From the NCBI RefSeq assembly GCF_023701345.1, contig NZ_JAMPXE010000003.1:1-64000 (forward strand): DNA of 64,000 nt, given 5' to 3'. This DNA is from Rhodoferax sp. GTDB taxonomy: Bacteria; Pseudomonadota; Gammaproteobacteria; Burkholderiales; Burkholderiaceae_C. The notes beneath the pieces were generated by a model that was not told the origin of the DNA, ran no database searches, and saw only the letters and a program-made list of their open reading frames with translations. Positions within the stretch are counted from its first letter, which is position 1. Every line of letters starts with the position of its first letter. This document shows, one piece after another, positions 1-11,632 of this stretch. The translations under genes and the position numbers were made by a program.

Positions 1-894
1 CAAAGGTGTCTGGAACGGATCAGCCGGAATGAAGTTGTTGTATTCCAGGAAATAGCCGCCCATTTCCGGCGCAAAAAACACGATCGCAGAAAACACAAAC
101 AGGAACATGCTGACCGCAAAAACGTCGTGGACTGAATAGTAGGGATGGAAAGGAATGCCATCAAGCGGGATGCCATTGGCATCCTTGTTGGCCTTGATCT
201 CAATGCCGTCCGGATTGTTGGAGCCCACTTCGTGCAAGGCAATGATGTGCGCCACCACCAGGCCCAGCAGCACCAGCGGCACAGCAATCACGTGGAAGCT
301 GAAGAAACGGTTCAAGGTCGCATCACCCACCACAAAGTCGCCACGAATCAGCAGCGCCAGGTCCGGGCCAATCAGCGGAATGGCTGAAAACAGGTTAACG
401 ATCACCTGCGCACCCCAGTAGCTCATCTGGCCCCAGGGCAACAGGTAGCCCATGAAAGCTTCGGCCATCAAGGCCAGGAAGATGCCGCAACCAAACAGCC
501 AGATGAGTTCGCGCGGCTTGCGGTAGCTGCCATACATCAGGCCACGGAACATATGCAGGTACACCACCACAAAGAAAGCAGAGGCGCCAGTTGAGTGCAT
601 GTACCGAATCAACCAGCCCCAGGGCACATCACGCATGATGTATTCCACCGAGCCGAAAGCAAGGGCAGCATCAGGCTTGTAATGCATCACCAGGAAAATG
701 CCGGTGACGATCTGGATCACCAGCACCAGCAGCGACAACGAACCAAAGATGTACCAAAGATTGAAGTTTTTGGGCGCGTAATACTCGCTCATGTGCTCCT
801 TGAAGAGCTTGGAGAGCGGAAAACGGTTGTCAATCCAGTTCAGGGTTTTGGCGCCAGCCGAGGCATTGGGGGAGATTTCGTGAAAAGTAGCCAT
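1..894 (-). CDS. petB: cytochrome b subunit of the bc1 complex (C-terminus beyond window)
   Basis: Manual minus-strand translation from ATG at 894: [53 protein letters not shown]...; open to window edge; not in the ORF track because no stop lies inside the window. Confidence 0.95.
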   Translation of the reverse strand, partial: MATFHEISPNASAGAKTLNWIDNRFPLSKLFKEHMSEYYAPKNFNLWYIFGSLSLLVLVIQIVTGIFLVMHYKPDAALAFGSVEYIMRDVPWGWLIRYMHSTGASAFFVVVYLHMFRGLMYGSYRKPRELIWLFGCGIFLALMAEAFMGYLLPWGQMSYWGAQVIVNLFSAIPLIGPDLALLIRGDFVVGDATLNRFFSFHVIAVPLVLLGLVVAHIIALHEVGSNNPDGIEIKANKDANGIPLDGIPFHPYYSVHDVFAVSMFLFVFSAIVFFAPEMGGYFLEYNNFIPADPFQTPL

Positions 895-905
895 GTTGAT
901 GGTCC

Positions 906-1523
906 TTAGGCTTTTTTGTCTTCACCAATGAGCAATTTGGTGTCTGAAAGGTACATGTGCGGCGGCACTTCGAGGTTGTCTGGTGCCGGCTTGTTTTTGA
1001 ACACACGACCCGCCAGATCGAAGGTGGAACCATGGCAGGGACAGAAAAAGCCACCTTGCCAGTCGTCGGGCAATGAGGGCTGGGGGCCGGCCTTGAACTT
1101 GTCCGAGGGAGAACAACCCAGATGTGTGCAGATACCGACGACCACCAGATATTCCGGTTTGATGGAACGGGTTTCGTCCTTGCGGGCGTATTCAGGAGCT
1201 TGCTCGGTGGGCTTACGCTGCGACAGCGGGTCAGCCAACTGATCGTTGTGTGTTGGCAAGGCAGCCAGTTGCTCTGGCGTACGACGCACGATCCAGACCG
1301 GCTTGCCACGCCATTCCACTGTCATTTTTTCACCAGGCTTGAGGGCTGAAATGTCGGCTTCGACCGCTGCACCAGCAGCTTTGGCGCGCTCAGACGGCTG
1401 AAAAGAGCTGACAAAGGGAACCGCAGCAGCGATACCACCCACAGCGCCGGCACAACCGGATGCAATCAGCCAGGTCCTTTTACTTGGGTCGTTGGGGCCG
1501 CTTGCGGCAAGCGTTTCACTCAT
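906..1523 (-). CDS. petA: ubiquinol-cytochrome c reductase iron-sulfur (Rieske) subunit
   Basis: CTHLGCSP...CPCHGSTFD Rieske cluster motifs; next to petB; start placed at MSETLAAS. Confidence 0.95.
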   Translation of the reverse strand: MSETLAASGPNDPSKRTWLIASGCAGAVGGIAAAVPFVSSFQPSERAKAAGAAVEADISALKPGEKMTVEWRGKPVWIVRRTPEQLAALPTHNDQLADPLSQRKPTEQAPEYARKDETRSIKPEYLVVVGICTHLGCSPSDKFKAGPQPSLPDDWQGGFFCPCHGSTFDLAGRVFKNKPAPDNLEVPPHMYLSDTKLLIGEDKKA

Positions 1524-1592
1524 GAGAATCCTCAATGGAAAAGATGAATACTATTAACAACCCTTGATTCTAACGGAGCCCTTTGACTCACA

Positions 1593-2681
1593 TTAAAAAC
1601 TGCCTGCATCCGCAGCCTGAGGAATGAGCTGGCGTGCCATGCGAATGGCAGCCTTCAGACTTGAAGCATCGGCCAGTCCCGTGCCCGCAATTTCAAAGGC
1701 GGTGCCATGGTCCGGGCTGGTGCGCACCAGTGGCAAGCCCAGCGTCACATTCACCCCCTTGTCCACCCCGAGGTATTTGACCGGGATCAGTCCCTGATCG
1801 TGGTACATGGCCAACACCACGTCAAATTCACCGGACTGGCCGGGCTGCGCGCGCGCGCGCATGAAAACGGTATCGGGGGCAAGCGGTTCGCTGGCCAGCA
1901 CCCCTTGCGCCCGCGCCGCCTGCACGGCCGGCGCAATGATGTCCAGCTCTTCGCGACCAAACAGGCCACCTTCGCCGGCATGCGGGTTCAGGCCCGCCAC
2001 GCCAATCCGGGGTGCACGCCCCAGAATGGCCAGCAGGGAACGGTGCGTGATCAACAAGGACTCCAGCACCTGGTCAAAGGTAACCGCTGCCAGGGCCTCG
2101 CGCAGCGACACATGGATACTGACCAGCACCACGCGCAATTCATCGTTGGCCAGCATCATGCGCACCGGCAATTGCGCCACTGGCGTCTTCAGGTGCGCCG
2201 CCGCCAGGGCTTGCAGCAATTCGGTGTGCCCTGGAAAACGGTCATAAGGCGCACCCGCCATCGACAGCGCAGCCTTGTTTAAGGGTGCCGTGACCATGGC
2301 CGCCACCTCGCCACGCAAGGCGGCATTGGCCGCCCAGACCACACAGTCACCGGCCAACTGTCCTGCTTTGGCGCTGACCAAGCCAAATGGGGCAAGTTGG
2401 GCCCCCTCCAAAGCCGCCGAGCTGATTTGCCACACCGGTATACAACGTGGAGGACAGTTCAGCGCCTCTTGCACATTGGCCAGGGCCGCCACCGGCAAGG
2501 CCACGCCGGCCCTCGCCACCACACTGGCCGCCCGGCGCAGGGTGGCCACATCGCCCACCACAAAACAGCCGCGGGTGAGGTCAGGCGCATCGCAAAACGC
2601 CTTGACAATTGTCTCGGGACCAATGCCGGCGGGGTCACCCAAGGTAATTGCAATGGGCGAAGCAAGTGTTGATTCATTCAT
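1593..2681 (-). CDS. pdxA: 4-hydroxythreonine-4-phosphate dehydrogenase PdxA
   Basis: ITLGDPAGIGPE, TAPLNKAA, PGHTE, MYHDQGLIPVK and RTSPDHGTAF motifs; start MNESTLASP at 2681. Confidence 0.92.
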   Translation of the reverse strand: MNESTLASPIAITLGDPAGIGPETIVKAFCDAPDLTRGCFVVGDVATLRRAASVVARAGVALPVAALANVQEALNCPPRCIPVWQISSAALEGAQLAPFGLVSAKAGQLAGDCVVWAANAALRGEVAAMVTAPLNKAALSMAGAPYDRFPGHTELLQALAAAHLKTPVAQLPVRMMLANDELRVVLVSIHVSLREALAAVTFDQVLESLLITHRSLLAILGRAPRIGVAGLNPHAGEGGLFGREELDIIAPAVQAARAQGVLASEPLAPDTVFMRARAQPGQSGEFDVVLAMYHDQGLIPVKYLGVDKGVNVTLGLPLVRTSPDHGTAFEIAGTGLADASSLKAAIRMARQLIPQAADAGSF

Positions 2682-2682
2682 G

Positions 2683-3441
2683 TCAGGCCGGGTTGTCGAT
2701 GTCAATGAATTCATGCGCCAGGCCCAGTTGGGCGGCGACATGGGCCGCCACCGCGGGCGCCCCGTAACGCTCGCTGGCGTGGTGACCACAGGCCAGATAA
2801 ACCACACCACACTCGCGCGCGTAGTGAGCTTGCGGCTCAGAGATTTCACCGGTGATGAAGGCGTCGGCACCGGCAGCGATGGCGGCCTCAAAATAGCTTT
2901 GCGCGCCACCGCTGCACCAGGCTATTTTTCGAATCGTTTTGTTCTGGTCGCCCGCCAGCGCTACAGAGCGTCCGAGTGCCCTTTGGATGTGCGCCGCCAG
3001 GTCTTGCGGTGACTCAAAAGACCGACCATCCGCGCGCTGCCCCAGGCAGCCAAGCTCTTGTTCGCCAAAATACGACTGCGCCACCAAACCCAATTGCAAT
3101 CCGAGCTGTGCATTGTTGCCAAATGTGGGGTGGGCATCCAGCGGCAAATGGTAGGCAAACAGGTTGATGTCATGCGCCAGCAGCAATGCCAGCCGCTGTT
3201 TCATCCAGCCGGTCACGCAGCCGTCCTGGCCTCGCCAAAACAGGCCGTGATGAACAAAGATAGTGTCGGCGCGGGCTGCGATGGCGGCCTCGATCAAGGC
3301 ACGACTGGCAGTGACACCCGAAACAACTTTGGCCACTTGCGCCCGGCCCTCCACCTGCAGTCCATTGGGACCATAGTCTTTAAAGCGCTCGGGCTGCAAC
3401 AGGTCGTCAAGGGTGCGCAAAAATTCTGCTCGTTCACACAT
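2683..3441 (-). CDS. Nif3-like dinuclear metal center protein
   Basis: NGLQVEG, FVHHGLFW, YHLPLDAHP and CGHHASERYG motifs of the NIF3/YbgI family. Confidence 0.9.
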   Translation of the reverse strand: MCERAEFLRTLDDLLQPERFKDYGPNGLQVEGRAQVAKVVSGVTASRALIEAAIAARADTIFVHHGLFWRGQDGCVTGWMKQRLALLLAHDINLFAYHLPLDAHPTFGNNAQLGLQLGLVAQSYFGEQELGCLGQRADGRSFESPQDLAAHIQRALGRSVALAGDQNKTIRKIAWCSGGAQSYFEAAIAAGADAFITGEISEPQAHYARECGVVYLACGHHASERYGAPAVAAHVAAQLGLAHEFIDIDNPA

Positions 3442-3623
3442 GTCTGGGTCAAGTCCTTCAGGGGCTTTGATGATACGCGGACAAGGCGAACATAGCCTTT
3501 TGCCCGTCTGCTAGCTAAATCTATGGACATGCAGCCATAGACAGGTCTTGAAATGGGCCAGGGCACCTACAATTTAATGGCTTATTGCCAATCCACATTC
3601 ACCAAGCTCGCGCTTGCCTTCTC

Positions 3624-4766
3624 ATGAAAAGAATTTGGTTGTTATTTTCCCAGTCTGTCACGGTGTTGCTGGCCGCCTATTTCGTCGTGCACACGCTCAA
3701 GCCCGTCTGGCTGGAAGGCATCAATGTCCGCCCGGCTGCCGTTGCCTTGATCGAGGCGCCGGCAAGTGATGCAACCGCTGTGCCTCCCGGCAGTTTTCGA
3801 CTGGCGGCGCAAAGGTCGTCGTCGGCCGTGGTCAGCATCAACACCAGCAAAAATGCCCGATCGGGTCCACAAAGCAGCGACCCCTGGTTCAGGTTCTTTT
3901 TTGGTGACCAGGAAAATGCTCCGCAGGTGGGTCTGGGCAGTGGCGTGATCGTGAGCGCCAGCGGCTACATCCTGACCAACAACCATGTGGTGGAAAGTGC
4001 CGACGAGATTGAAGTGATTCTCAACGACAGTCGCCGTGCTCCCGCCAAAGTGATCGGGACAGACCCTGATTCTGATCTGGCCGTTCTCAAAATTGAATTG
4101 GAGCGACTGCCGGTGATGGTGTTGGGTAACTCTGACAGCTTGCAGGTGGGTGATCAGGTGCTGGCCATTGGCAACCCGTTTGGCGTGGGTCAAACTGTGA
4201 CCAGTGGCATTGTCAGTGCCCTGGGGCGCAACCAGCTCGGCATCAACACCTTTGAGAACTTCATTCAAACCGATGCAGCCATCAACCCGGGCAACTCGGG
4301 CGGCGCACTGGTGGACATCAACGGCAACCTGCTAGGCATCAACACGGCCATCTATTCACGCTCGGGCGGCAGCATGGGCATTGGTTTTGCCATCCCCGTG
4401 TCCACCGCCAAAATGGTGCTGGAGGGCATTGTGCAGGACGGTCAGGTCACACGCGGCTGGATTGGCGTTGAACCCAATGAACTCACGCCTGAATTGGCGC
4501 AAACCTTTGGCGTGGCAGCACAGCAGGGCGTGATTATCACCGGCGTGCTACAAAACGGCCCTGCGGCGCAGGCTGGCATGAAGCCAGGCGATGTCGTGAC
4601 CCGCATTGGTGAGACGGAAATTCACAACGTGGCCGAATTGCTGACCCAGGTGGCAGCACTCAAGCCTGGAAAAGTAGCGTCTTTTGAGGTGCAACGCACC
4701 CAGGGAAAAACAAGCTTGCAAGTGACGCCGGGCGTGCGCCCCAAAGCGCGTCGGCAAGCGCAGTAG
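3624..4766 (+). CDS. trypsin-like serine protease with PDZ domain (DegQ/DegS/AlgW-like)
   Basis: TNNHVVESAD, DPDSDLAVLK, QTDAAINPGNSGGALV catalytic triad motifs; C-terminal PDZ; start chosen at MKRIWLLF with an N-terminal membrane anchor. Confidence 0.9.
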   Translation: MKRIWLLFSQSVTVLLAAYFVVHTLKPVWLEGINVRPAAVALIEAPASDATAVPPGSFRLAAQRSSSAVVSINTSKNARSGPQSSDPWFRFFFGDQENAPQVGLGSGVIVSASGYILTNNHVVESADEIEVILNDSRRAPAKVIGTDPDSDLAVLKIELERLPVMVLGNSDSLQVGDQVLAIGNPFGVGQTVTSGIVSALGRNQLGINTFENFIQTDAAINPGNSGGALVDINGNLLGINTAIYSRSGGSMGIGFAIPVSTAKMVLEGIVQDGQVTRGWIGVEPNELTPELAQTFGVAAQQGVIITGVLQNGPAAQAGMKPGDVVTRIGETEIHNVAELLTQVAALKPGKVASFEVQRTQGKTSLQVTPGVRPKARRQAQ

Positions 4767-4790
4767 GCCAGTCTGAAGACAAGCCTCGTG

Positions 4791-5588
4791 TTAGTTTGGA
4801 CTGCTGCTTGTTTCCGGACTGTCGTCCGGTTTTTTGGTGTGCCGGATGAAAATTTGAGCAGCCCATATACCCACTTCGTATAACAGACACATGGGAATCG
4901 CGAGCGCCAGTTGGGAAACCACATCAGGCGGCGTCACGATGGCCGCAATGATGAAGGCCAGCACGACAAAATAACCCCGGAATTCCTTGAGTTTTTCAAT
5001 ACTGAAAATTTCCATGCGCGCCAACACGACCACCACCACCGGCACCTCGAACGCCATACCAAAAGCCAGAAACATCGACAGCACAAAACCCAGGTAGGCC
5101 TCAATATCGGGCGAAGCTGTGATGCTGGCCGGGGCAAAACTCTGAATGAAAGCAAAGACGCGGCCAAAAACGAAAAAGTAACAAAACGCCACCCCCATGA
5201 AAAACAGCAGGGTACTTGACACCACCAACGGCAGCACCAGTTTTTTCTCGTGAGAATACAAGCCAGGCGCCACAAATGCCCACAACTGGTACAACACCAC
5301 CGGCAAGGCGATCATGAAGGCCGCCATCAACAACACCTTGAGGGGGACCATGAACGGCGACACAACCGAGGTCGCAATCAAGGTTGCGCCCTTGGGCAAA
5401 TGGGCTACCAAAGGCGCGGCCATCAGGTCATACAAGGCCCCGGGACCTGGAAAAATGCCAAGCGCAATTGCCACCACGGCAACGGCCAACGTCGCTTTCA
5501 CCAAACGGTCACGCAACTCAACCAGATGCGCCACAAACGGCTGCTCGGAACCAGCCAGTTCGTCGTCTTTTTCAGGGGAATCAGTCAT
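4791..5588 (-). CDS. tatC: Sec-independent protein translocase TatC
   Basis: HLVELRDRL motif and multiple TM segments; start [10 protein letters not shown] at 5588. Confidence 0.95.
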   Translation of the reverse strand: MTDSPEKDDELAGSEQPFVAHLVELRDRLVKATLAVAVVAIALGIFPGPGALYDLMAAPLVAHLPKGATLIATSVVSPFMVPLKVLLMAAFMIALPVVLYQLWAFVAPGLYSHEKKLVLPLVVSSTLLFFMGVAFCYFFVFGRVFAFIQSFAPASITASPDIEAYLGFVLSMFLAFGMAFEVPVVVVVLARMEIFSIEKLKEFRGYFVVLAFIIAAIVTPPDVVSQLALAIPMCLLYEVGIWAAQIFIRHTKKPDDSPETSSSPN

Positions 5589-6061
5589 CAATTGAATTTG
5601 GTGGGACGAAAACGCGCAACCCGGGCGGCGCCCGACAAGGCCTTGGTACGCACACCCGTGCGGGCTTTGAACCAGTTGGGCGTGGCTCCTTGTTTTAGGC
5701 GCCAATTTTTCTTGGGGTGTCGGTACTCTGGAATCACCTCAGGCAGTGAGAGGTGATAGTCCGAAGCGGGTTCGGATGCCACATGGGTGGCTTCCGCCCA
5801 GGTTTTCTCAAAGTCGTCCGCACTGGTCTGCACTGACTGGCTGACGTCCTTGACCGCGCTTTCCACGGAGTCTTTCATTTGTTTGAGCTCGTCCAGCGCC
5901 ATGGAGCGGCTGACCTCTGCCTTGACATCGGTCACATAACGCTGCGCCTTGCCAATCAGGGTGCCAACCGTGCGCGCCACCCGCGGCAATTTTTCAGGGC
6001 CAATGACAATCAATGCCACGGCGCCAATCATGGCCAGCTTGGAAATACCGAGATCAATCAT
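5588..6061 (-). CDS. tatB: Sec-independent protein translocase TatB
   Basis: [31 protein letters not shown]; between tatC and tatA. Confidence 0.95.
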   Translation of the reverse strand: MIDLGISKLAMIGAVALIVIGPEKLPRVARTVGTLIGKAQRYVTDVKAEVSRSMALDELKQMKDSVESAVKDVSQSVQTSADDFEKTWAEATHVASEPASDYHLSLPEVIPEYRHPKKNWRLKQGATPNWFKARTGVRTKALSGAARVARFRPTKFN

Positions 6062-6103
6062 GCAAACCTAGCGCAATGCCACCAGCCGCCAACCATGCAC
6101 GCA

Positions 6104-6343
6104 TCACAACTTTTGCTTGGCTTCCACGTCGATCGTGGTTTTATCGGCAGCGGCAGCATTACTCACTTTGGCAGCATCAGCTGCCTTGTCTTCAGGCGCA
6201 GCTCCGCCGTCTTTCATGCCTTCCTTGAACCCCTTGACCGCTCCGCCAAGATCACTGCCAAGATTTTTAAGCTTTTTGGTGCCGAACACCATGATGACGA
6301 TCAACAGAACGATCAACCAATGCCAAATAGAAAATGAACCCAT
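6104..6343 (-). CDS. tatA: Sec-independent protein translocase TatA
   Basis: [45 protein letters not shown]. Confidence 0.95.
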   Translation of the reverse strand: MGSFSIWHWLIVLLIVIMVFGTKKLKNLGSDLGGAVKGFKEGMKDGGAAPEDKAADAAKVSNAAAADKTTIDVEAKQKL

Positions 6344-6410
6344 CTTGGTCTCCTAAAGAATCTGTGAATTTTAATCGGCGCGCCTGCTTGGCGTGGCGAT
6401 TAATCGAAAT

Positions 6411-6785
6411 TTAACCCCGCAACCAGGGACGAGGCCCACCCATCACATGCACATGCAAATGGTGCACCTCCTGGGCGCCTTCCGCACCGGTATTGGCCAG
6501 CATCCGGAAACCGCCTTCCGGGTAGGGATTACAGCCTTCCTGCAGAGCCAGTTTGGGAATCAATACCATCATGCGCCCCATCATCGCGGCATCCGCCTCG
6601 GTGAGCAGCGCCATAGAGGGGATGTGCAGCTTGGGGATGATCAAAAAATGCACCGGTGCCCAGGGGTGGATATCGTGAAACGCATACAAATCGTCGTCCT
6701 GATAAACCAGTCGGGAGGGAATTTTCCCGGAGACTATCTTACAAAATAGGCAATCCGGGTCACTGTGGACCACCCGTTCAATCAT
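6411..6785 (-). CDS. HIT family (histidine triad) nucleotide-binding protein
   Basis: DCLFCKIVSGKIPS...HHLHVHVMGG; start MIERVVHSD. Confidence 0.93.
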   Translation of the reverse strand: MIERVVHSDPDCLFCKIVSGKIPSRLVYQDDDLYAFHDIHPWAPVHFLIIPKLHIPSMALLTEADAAMMGRMMVLIPKLALQEGCNPYPEGGFRMLANTGAEGAQEVHHLHVHVMGGPRPWLRG

Positions 6786-7207
6786 GCAGGGATCTCCATC
6801 GGCAAACCTTTGTTCATACGCACCATACCGCTGACAATGCGGTATAAAAACCAGACTGAAATGGCCAGCCAGGCCAACCAGCCGGGCAGGAAAAACAGCA
6901 GCCACAGGGGCGCCGTAACCAAATACAGCAGTGCCGCGATGATGACGGTGCGAATGCGCCAGTTGAAGTGCGTGGCATGCCAGGTGCCTGCAGCATCGTC
7001 ACGTTTGACGAGATCAATCACCAGCGCAATGATGAGCAGCATTGGGCCAAACTGACCACCAGGAATCAGGGCTCCCACCGCCACGATCAAGTGCAAAACG
7101 TAGCTCACAGTGCCCCAGGCATTGAGCCCGTTGAGCGTTTGCTGGTCCAGTTCACGCCACTGGGTGCGATCATCTGGCGCTTTGGGCGTAGTGAAGTCCT
7201 CGTTCAC
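6782..7207 (-). CDS. small membrane protein (DUF4870-like), GTG start
   Basis: [51 protein letters not shown]; several TM segments; within his/tat cluster. Confidence 0.75.
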   Translation of the reverse strand: MNEDFTTPKAPDDRTQWRELDQQTLNGLNAWGTVSYVLHLIVAVGALIPGGQFGPMLLIIALVIDLVKRDDAAGTWHATHFNWRIRTVIIAALLYLVTAPLWLLFFLPGWLAWLAISVWFLYRIVSGMVRMNKGLPMEIPA

Positions 7208-7599
7208 GAGGCGTCTCCCTGAGAAGATGCTTCGCGTGCCTTGACCTTGCGCATGGCCTTTTCTTCCAGGCCGCTGGTTCCTTCGCGACGCAGGAGTTCG
7301 GCAATCACATCGGCAGGACTCAGGCCGTAATGGGCCAGCGCGATCATGCTGTGAAACCACAGGTCGGCCACCTCATAGACGATCTTGGCTTTGTCGCCGC
7401 CGTGGTCCGCGTCTTTGGCCGCCATCACCACCTCGGTGGCTTCTTCACCAATTTTCTTCAGGAAAGCATCCGGGCCTTGGTGCAACAGCCGTGCAACATA
7501 ACTTGCGGCCGGATTACCACCATTGGCGGGCAGGCGTGACTCGATCACAATAGCCAGCGCAGCCAGGGAGTCAGCAGAGTTTGTGTCAGGGCGCATCAA
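7204..7599 (-). CDS. hisE: phosphoribosyl-ATP pyrophosphatase
   Basis: [18 protein letters not shown]...[11 protein letters not shown]; his gene order. Confidence 0.95.
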   Translation of the reverse strand: MMRPDTNSADSLAALAIVIESRLPANGGNPAASYVARLLHQGPDAFLKKIGEEATEVVMAAKDADHGGDKAKIVYEVADLWFHSMIALAHYGLSPADVIAELLRREGTSGLEEKAMRKVKAREASSQGDAS

Positions 7600-7988
7600 G
7601 GCTTGTAAATGGTATGAGGGTCCTTCAGGACCGGGTCAACGACTTTCCAGGCACCATTGTCATACACGCTGTAGAAACAGCTGTGGCGGCCCGTGTGACA
7701 TGCCAGACCCGGCGTGTGGCCAGTCTGTGTAACCTTGAGCAAAATGACATCGCTGTCACAATCCAGGCGAATCTCATGGACGGTTTGCACATGGCCGGAT
7801 TCTTCGCCCTTGAACCACAGTTTGTTGCGCGAGCGACTGAAATACACCGCACGACCCAACTCGGCCGTTTTTTGCAGGGCTTCGCGATTCATCCAGGCCA
7901 TCATCAGCACATCGCCCGTACCCTGCTCTTGCGCGATGGCAGGCACCAAGCCGTTCGCGTCCCATTTGAGTGTGTCTAACCAGTTCAT
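7596..7988 (-). CDS. hisI: phosphoribosyl-AMP cyclohydrolase
   Basis: [39 protein letters not shown]. Confidence 0.96.
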   Translation of the reverse strand: MNWLDTLKWDANGLVPAIAQEQGTGDVLMMAWMNREALQKTAELGRAVYFSRSRNKLWFKGEESGHVQTVHEIRLDCDSDVILLKVTQTGHTPGLACHTGRHSCFYSVYDNGAWKVVDPVLKDPHTIYKP

Positions 7989-8020
7989 TGGCCCATTGTC
8001 GATGATTTAACTGGCGAAAA

Positions 8021-8821
8021 TCAGAGTCTGACTGGGATACCGCGTGCCGCCATATGGGCTTTGGCCTGTGCCACGGTAAATTCTCCGTAGTGAAAGATGC
8101 TGGCGGCCAGTACGGCATCGGCCCCGCCCAGTTGAATGCCATCGGCCAGATGGTCCAGCGTGCCAACGCCACCCGAGGCAATCACGGGCACGCTGACCGC
8201 ATCACTGACAGCACGGGTCAGAGCCAAATCAAAGCCAGCCTTGGTGCCGTCACGATCCATGCTGGTGAGCAAGATTTCACCAGCGCCAAAATCGGCCATC
8301 TGACTCGCCCAGGTCACCACATCCAGGCCGGTATTTCTGCGCCCACCATGACTGTAAACGTCCCAGCCCTCTCCGACCGGCAGGCCTTGCGCGTTCAACC
8401 GGGAAACATCGGCGCCAGAGCGTCGTTTGGCATCTATCGCGACCACAATGCACTGCGCACCATATTTACCGGAAGCATCGCGAATTACTTGAGGATTGGC
8501 GATGGCGGCCGAATTGAAACTGGTTTTATCAGCACCGGCGTTGAGCAGGCGGCGCACATCATCCACGGTACGCACGCCGCCGCCCACCGTCAGGGGAATG
8601 AACACCTGACTGGCGACGGCTTCGATGATGTGCAATATCAGATCACGTCCATCGCTGGTGGCCGTGATGTCCAAAAAGGTAAGCTCGTCAGCGCCTTGTT
8701 CGTTGTAACGTGCGGCAATTTCTACCGGGTCACCAGCATCGCGCAACTCAACAAAATTGACGCCTTTGACGACCCGTCCCCCAGTAACGTCAAGGCAGGG
8801 AATGATGCGTTTGGCTAGCAC
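8021..8821 (-). CDS. hisF: imidazole glycerol phosphate synthase subunit HisF
   Basis: [23 protein letters not shown]...[15 protein letters not shown]. Confidence 0.97.
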   Translation of the reverse strand: MLAKRIIPCLDVTGGRVVKGVNFVELRDAGDPVEIAARYNEQGADELTFLDITATSDGRDLILHIIEAVASQVFIPLTVGGGVRTVDDVRRLLNAGADKTSFNSAAIANPQVIRDASGKYGAQCIVVAIDAKRRSGADVSRLNAQGLPVGEGWDVYSHGGRRNTGLDVVTWASQMADFGAGEILLTSMDRDGTKAGFDLALTRAVSDAVSVPVIASGGVGTLDHLADGIQLGGADAVLAASIFHYGEFTVAQAKAHMAARGIPVRL

Positions 8822-8836
8822 TAAGTTCCCCGCCTC

Positions 8837-9577
8837 TTAGCCATTGAGCTCATCGGCCCGCTCTTGCGCCGCTTCAAAATCCAAATCGCCACTGTAAATG
8901 GCCCGACCACAGATCACGCCTTCAATACCCTCATCCTCGACCGCGCACAAAGCCTCGATATCAGCCAGTTTGGACAAACCACCGGAGGCAATGACCGGAA
9001 TGGTCAAGGCCTGGGCCAAGCGCACGGTGGCTTCGATGTTAATACCTGTCAACATGCCATCGCGACCAATGTCGGTGTAAATGATGGATTCAACACCAAA
9101 GTCTTCAAATTTTTTGGCTAGGTCCACCACATCGTGACGCGTCAGTTTGCTCCAGCCATCGGTGGCCACCTTGCCATCCTTGGCATCCAGGCCAACGATG
9201 ATATGGCCGCCAAAAGCCGTACAGGCATCTTGCAGAAAGCCCGGATTTCTTACAGCGGCCGTGCCAATGATGACATAGCGCAGACCCGCATCCAGATACC
9301 GTTCGATGGTGTCCAGATCGCGAATACCGCCACCCAACTGGACATCAACCTCACTGCCAATGGTCTTGAGTATCTTGCGAATGGCCGCCTCATTTTTGGG
9401 TTGCCCGGCAAATGCACCGTTCAAATCAACCAAATGAACCCGGCGCGCCCCCTTGTCAACCCAGTTCCGCGCCATCACTGACGGTTCTTCGCTGAAGGTG
9501 GTTGAAAGCGACATATCGCCTTGTTGCAGGCGCACACAATGGCCGTCTTTGAGATCAATGGCTGGAATTAAAAGCAT
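8837..9577 (-). CDS. hisA: ProFAR isomerase HisA
   Basis: [22 protein letters not shown]...[20 protein letters not shown]. Confidence 0.97.
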   Translation of the reverse strand: MLLIPAIDLKDGHCVRLQQGDMSLSTTFSEEPSVMARNWVDKGARRVHLVDLNGAFAGQPKNEAAIRKILKTIGSEVDVQLGGGIRDLDTIERYLDAGLRYVIIGTAAVRNPGFLQDACTAFGGHIIVGLDAKDGKVATDGWSKLTRHDVVDLAKKFEDFGVESIIYTDIGRDGMLTGINIEATVRLAQALTIPVIASGGLSKLADIEALCAVEDEGIEGVICGRAIYSGDLDFEAAQERADELNG

Positions 9578-9637
9578 GATGCTTCAATGAGAGGGAGTGA
9601 ATAGACTTCGGCTAGCGCAGCACGAAAGGTGAAAAAA

Positions 9638-10321
9638 TCAGGGATTCCAATGGAGGAAATTACGGTAGAGGCTCAGGCCATGCTCGGCGCTTTTTTCAGG
9701 ATGAAACTGGGTCGCAAAAATATTATCACGGGCAATGGCGGAACTAAAGCGCTGGCCATAGTCGGTTTCACCGACGCTGTGGCGCAGATCAGACGGTTTG
9801 GTATAAAAGCTGTGCACAAAGTAGAAATAACTGCCATCGGGGACATCACCCCAGATCGGATGCGGTGACGCGCCATGGTTGTTGCGCCAAACCTGGTTCC
9901 AGCCCATTTGCGGCACCTTGTAGCGACTGCCATCAGGCTGAGTTTGACCCGCCAACTCAAATTTGACAACCTCACCGTGAATCAAGCCCAGGCCGGGGGT
10001 ATCGCCTTCAGCACTGTGATCGAGCAGCATTTGCATGCCCACACACACACCAAACAAGGGCTTGCTGGCTGCGGCTTCCAGCACCGATTGCAACAAGCCG
10101 GATTCACGCAACTCCCGCATACAGTCGGGCATGGCACCCTGCCCTGGCAATACCACACGCTCGGCGGCACGCACCACATCCGGGTCCTGGGTGATTTGCA
10201 CATTGAACGCCGTGCCCACCGCCGCTGTCTTGACCGCTTGTGAAACCGAACGCAAATTGCCCATGCCGTAATCCACGACAGCAACCATTCGCCCAGATTC
10301 GTAACGGAGAGCCGAATTCAT
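9638..10321 (-). CDS. hisH: imidazole glycerol phosphate synthase subunit HisH
   Basis: [33 protein letters not shown]; exact start uncertain (10321 or 10288). Confidence 0.94.
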   Translation of the reverse strand: MNSALRYESGRMVAVVDYGMGNLRSVSQAVKTAAVGTAFNVQITQDPDVVRAAERVVLPGQGAMPDCMRELRESGLLQSVLEAAASKPLFGVCVGMQMLLDHSAEGDTPGLGLIHGEVVKFELAGQTQPDGSRYKVPQMGWNQVWRNNHGASPHPIWGDVPDGSYFYFVHSFYTKPSDLRHSVGETDYGQRFSSAIARDNIFATQFHPEKSAEHGLSLYRNFLHWNP

Positions 10322-10328
10322 GGCAAGA

Positions 10329-10967
10329 TCAGAGTGAGCCCTTGGTCGAAGGGATGCTGCCCACCGCGCGGGGGTCGATTTCGAGTGCCGCGCGCATGGC
10401 ACGCGCAAAGGCCTTGAACACCGTCTCAGCCTGATGATGGGCGTTGACACCCTTAAGGTTGTCAATGTGCAGCGTCACCAATGCGTGATTAACAAAGCCC
10501 TGGAAAAATTCATGCATCAATTGACTGTCAAAGTTGCCGATCATGCCGCTGGTAAACGGCACATCCATCACCAAACCCGGACGACCTGAAAAATCAATCA
10601 CAACCCGGCTCAACGCCTCATCCAGTGGTACATAGGCATGACCATAGCGGCGGATCCCTTTTTTGTCTCCCACAGCCTTGTAAACCGCTTGACCCAGCGT
10701 AATGCCTACATCTTCCACCGTGTGGTGGCCATCAATATGGAGATCACCATCAGCGTCAATATCAAGGTCAATCAGTCCATGGCGGGCAATTTGATCCAGC
10801 ATGTGATCAAAAAAACCAATGCCTGTGTGCAAATGCGAAACCCCTGTGCCGTCCAGATTGACACGCACAGTGATTTTTGTTTCTGCCGTTTGACGCACAA
10901 GCTCGGCACATCGTGGCAAGCATGTCGACAAGGACTCAGGCAATTCTGTCAATGGATAATTTGTCAT
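10329..10967 (-). CDS. hisB: imidazoleglycerol-phosphate dehydratase
   Basis: [18 protein letters not shown]...[15 protein letters not shown]; start [11 protein letters not shown]. Confidence 0.95.
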   Translation of the reverse strand: MTNYPLTELPESLSTCLPRCAELVRQTAETKITVRVNLDGTGVSHLHTGIGFFDHMLDQIARHGLIDLDIDADGDLHIDGHHTVEDVGITLGQAVYKAVGDKKGIRRYGHAYVPLDEALSRVVIDFSGRPGLVMDVPFTSGMIGNFDSQLMHEFFQGFVNHALVTLHIDNLKGVNAHHQAETVFKAFARAMRAALEIDPRAVGSIPSTKGSL

Positions 10968-11082
10968 GGGAGCTGGCGCACAGCAAAAAACAGAAGCACA
11001 ACAAGAAAACAATCAGCAAATGAATTGTAGAGAACTCAAAAACAGTTGATGCAAATGGAAGATCAATACCCCAAGTTACAAA

Positions 11083-11110
11083 ATAAAAGCCCACTAATGT
11101 AGGTTTTTAT
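11083..11110. terminator. AT-rich hairpin (possible terminator or att-like element) beyond hisB
   Basis: ATAAAAGCCCAC-TAAT-GTAGGTTTTTAT: 12-bp arms with one mismatch and one G:U, loop TAAT. Confidence 0.45.
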
Positions 11111-11581
11111 TGTTTGGTTACGCGAAAAGAATTTGCTCGGTTATGAGGGTAAAGATTTCGTTGTATATGTTCATCGATCCAACGTCTTCCCTTTTGGCGC
11201 CAATTGACGTCCACCACATAAATCAAATACCTAGCTCAAGCCCGCTGCGACAACCACGACACCTTTTGCCACCATTTTACTTTTTTGTCACACCTGGCCG
11301 CCAAAACATTGGTTCTACCACGATCACAAAATTTAGTTTAGTGACCGTTGGGTCGCTTCTTTCAACTTTTAAAAGCTTGCTGAGTATAAGTCGAATCAAC
11401 TCTTGTCGGCCTTGGCAACATTGAGAAGGTGCGCCAGCTGACTCTGGGGTCCACTTCATTGCGATCCAGATCTGACGCGGCAGTTGAGTCGTCAGACCGT
11501 GAAACTGCAGTGCGGTAAGCAGGCAAAAGACGGCTTGCGGTACTTTAATGACTGGTGTTGGAACGCATGCAGGGCTATATG

Positions 11582-11599
11582 GACCCCCTTTCGGGGGTC
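11582..11599. repeat. perfect GC hairpin upstream of the HipB-like gene
   Basis: GACCCCC-TTTC-GGGGGTC, 7-bp perfect arms. Confidence 0.5.
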
Positions 11600-11632
11600 G
11601 CACCACATTTGAAAAACACATATAAATATGTA

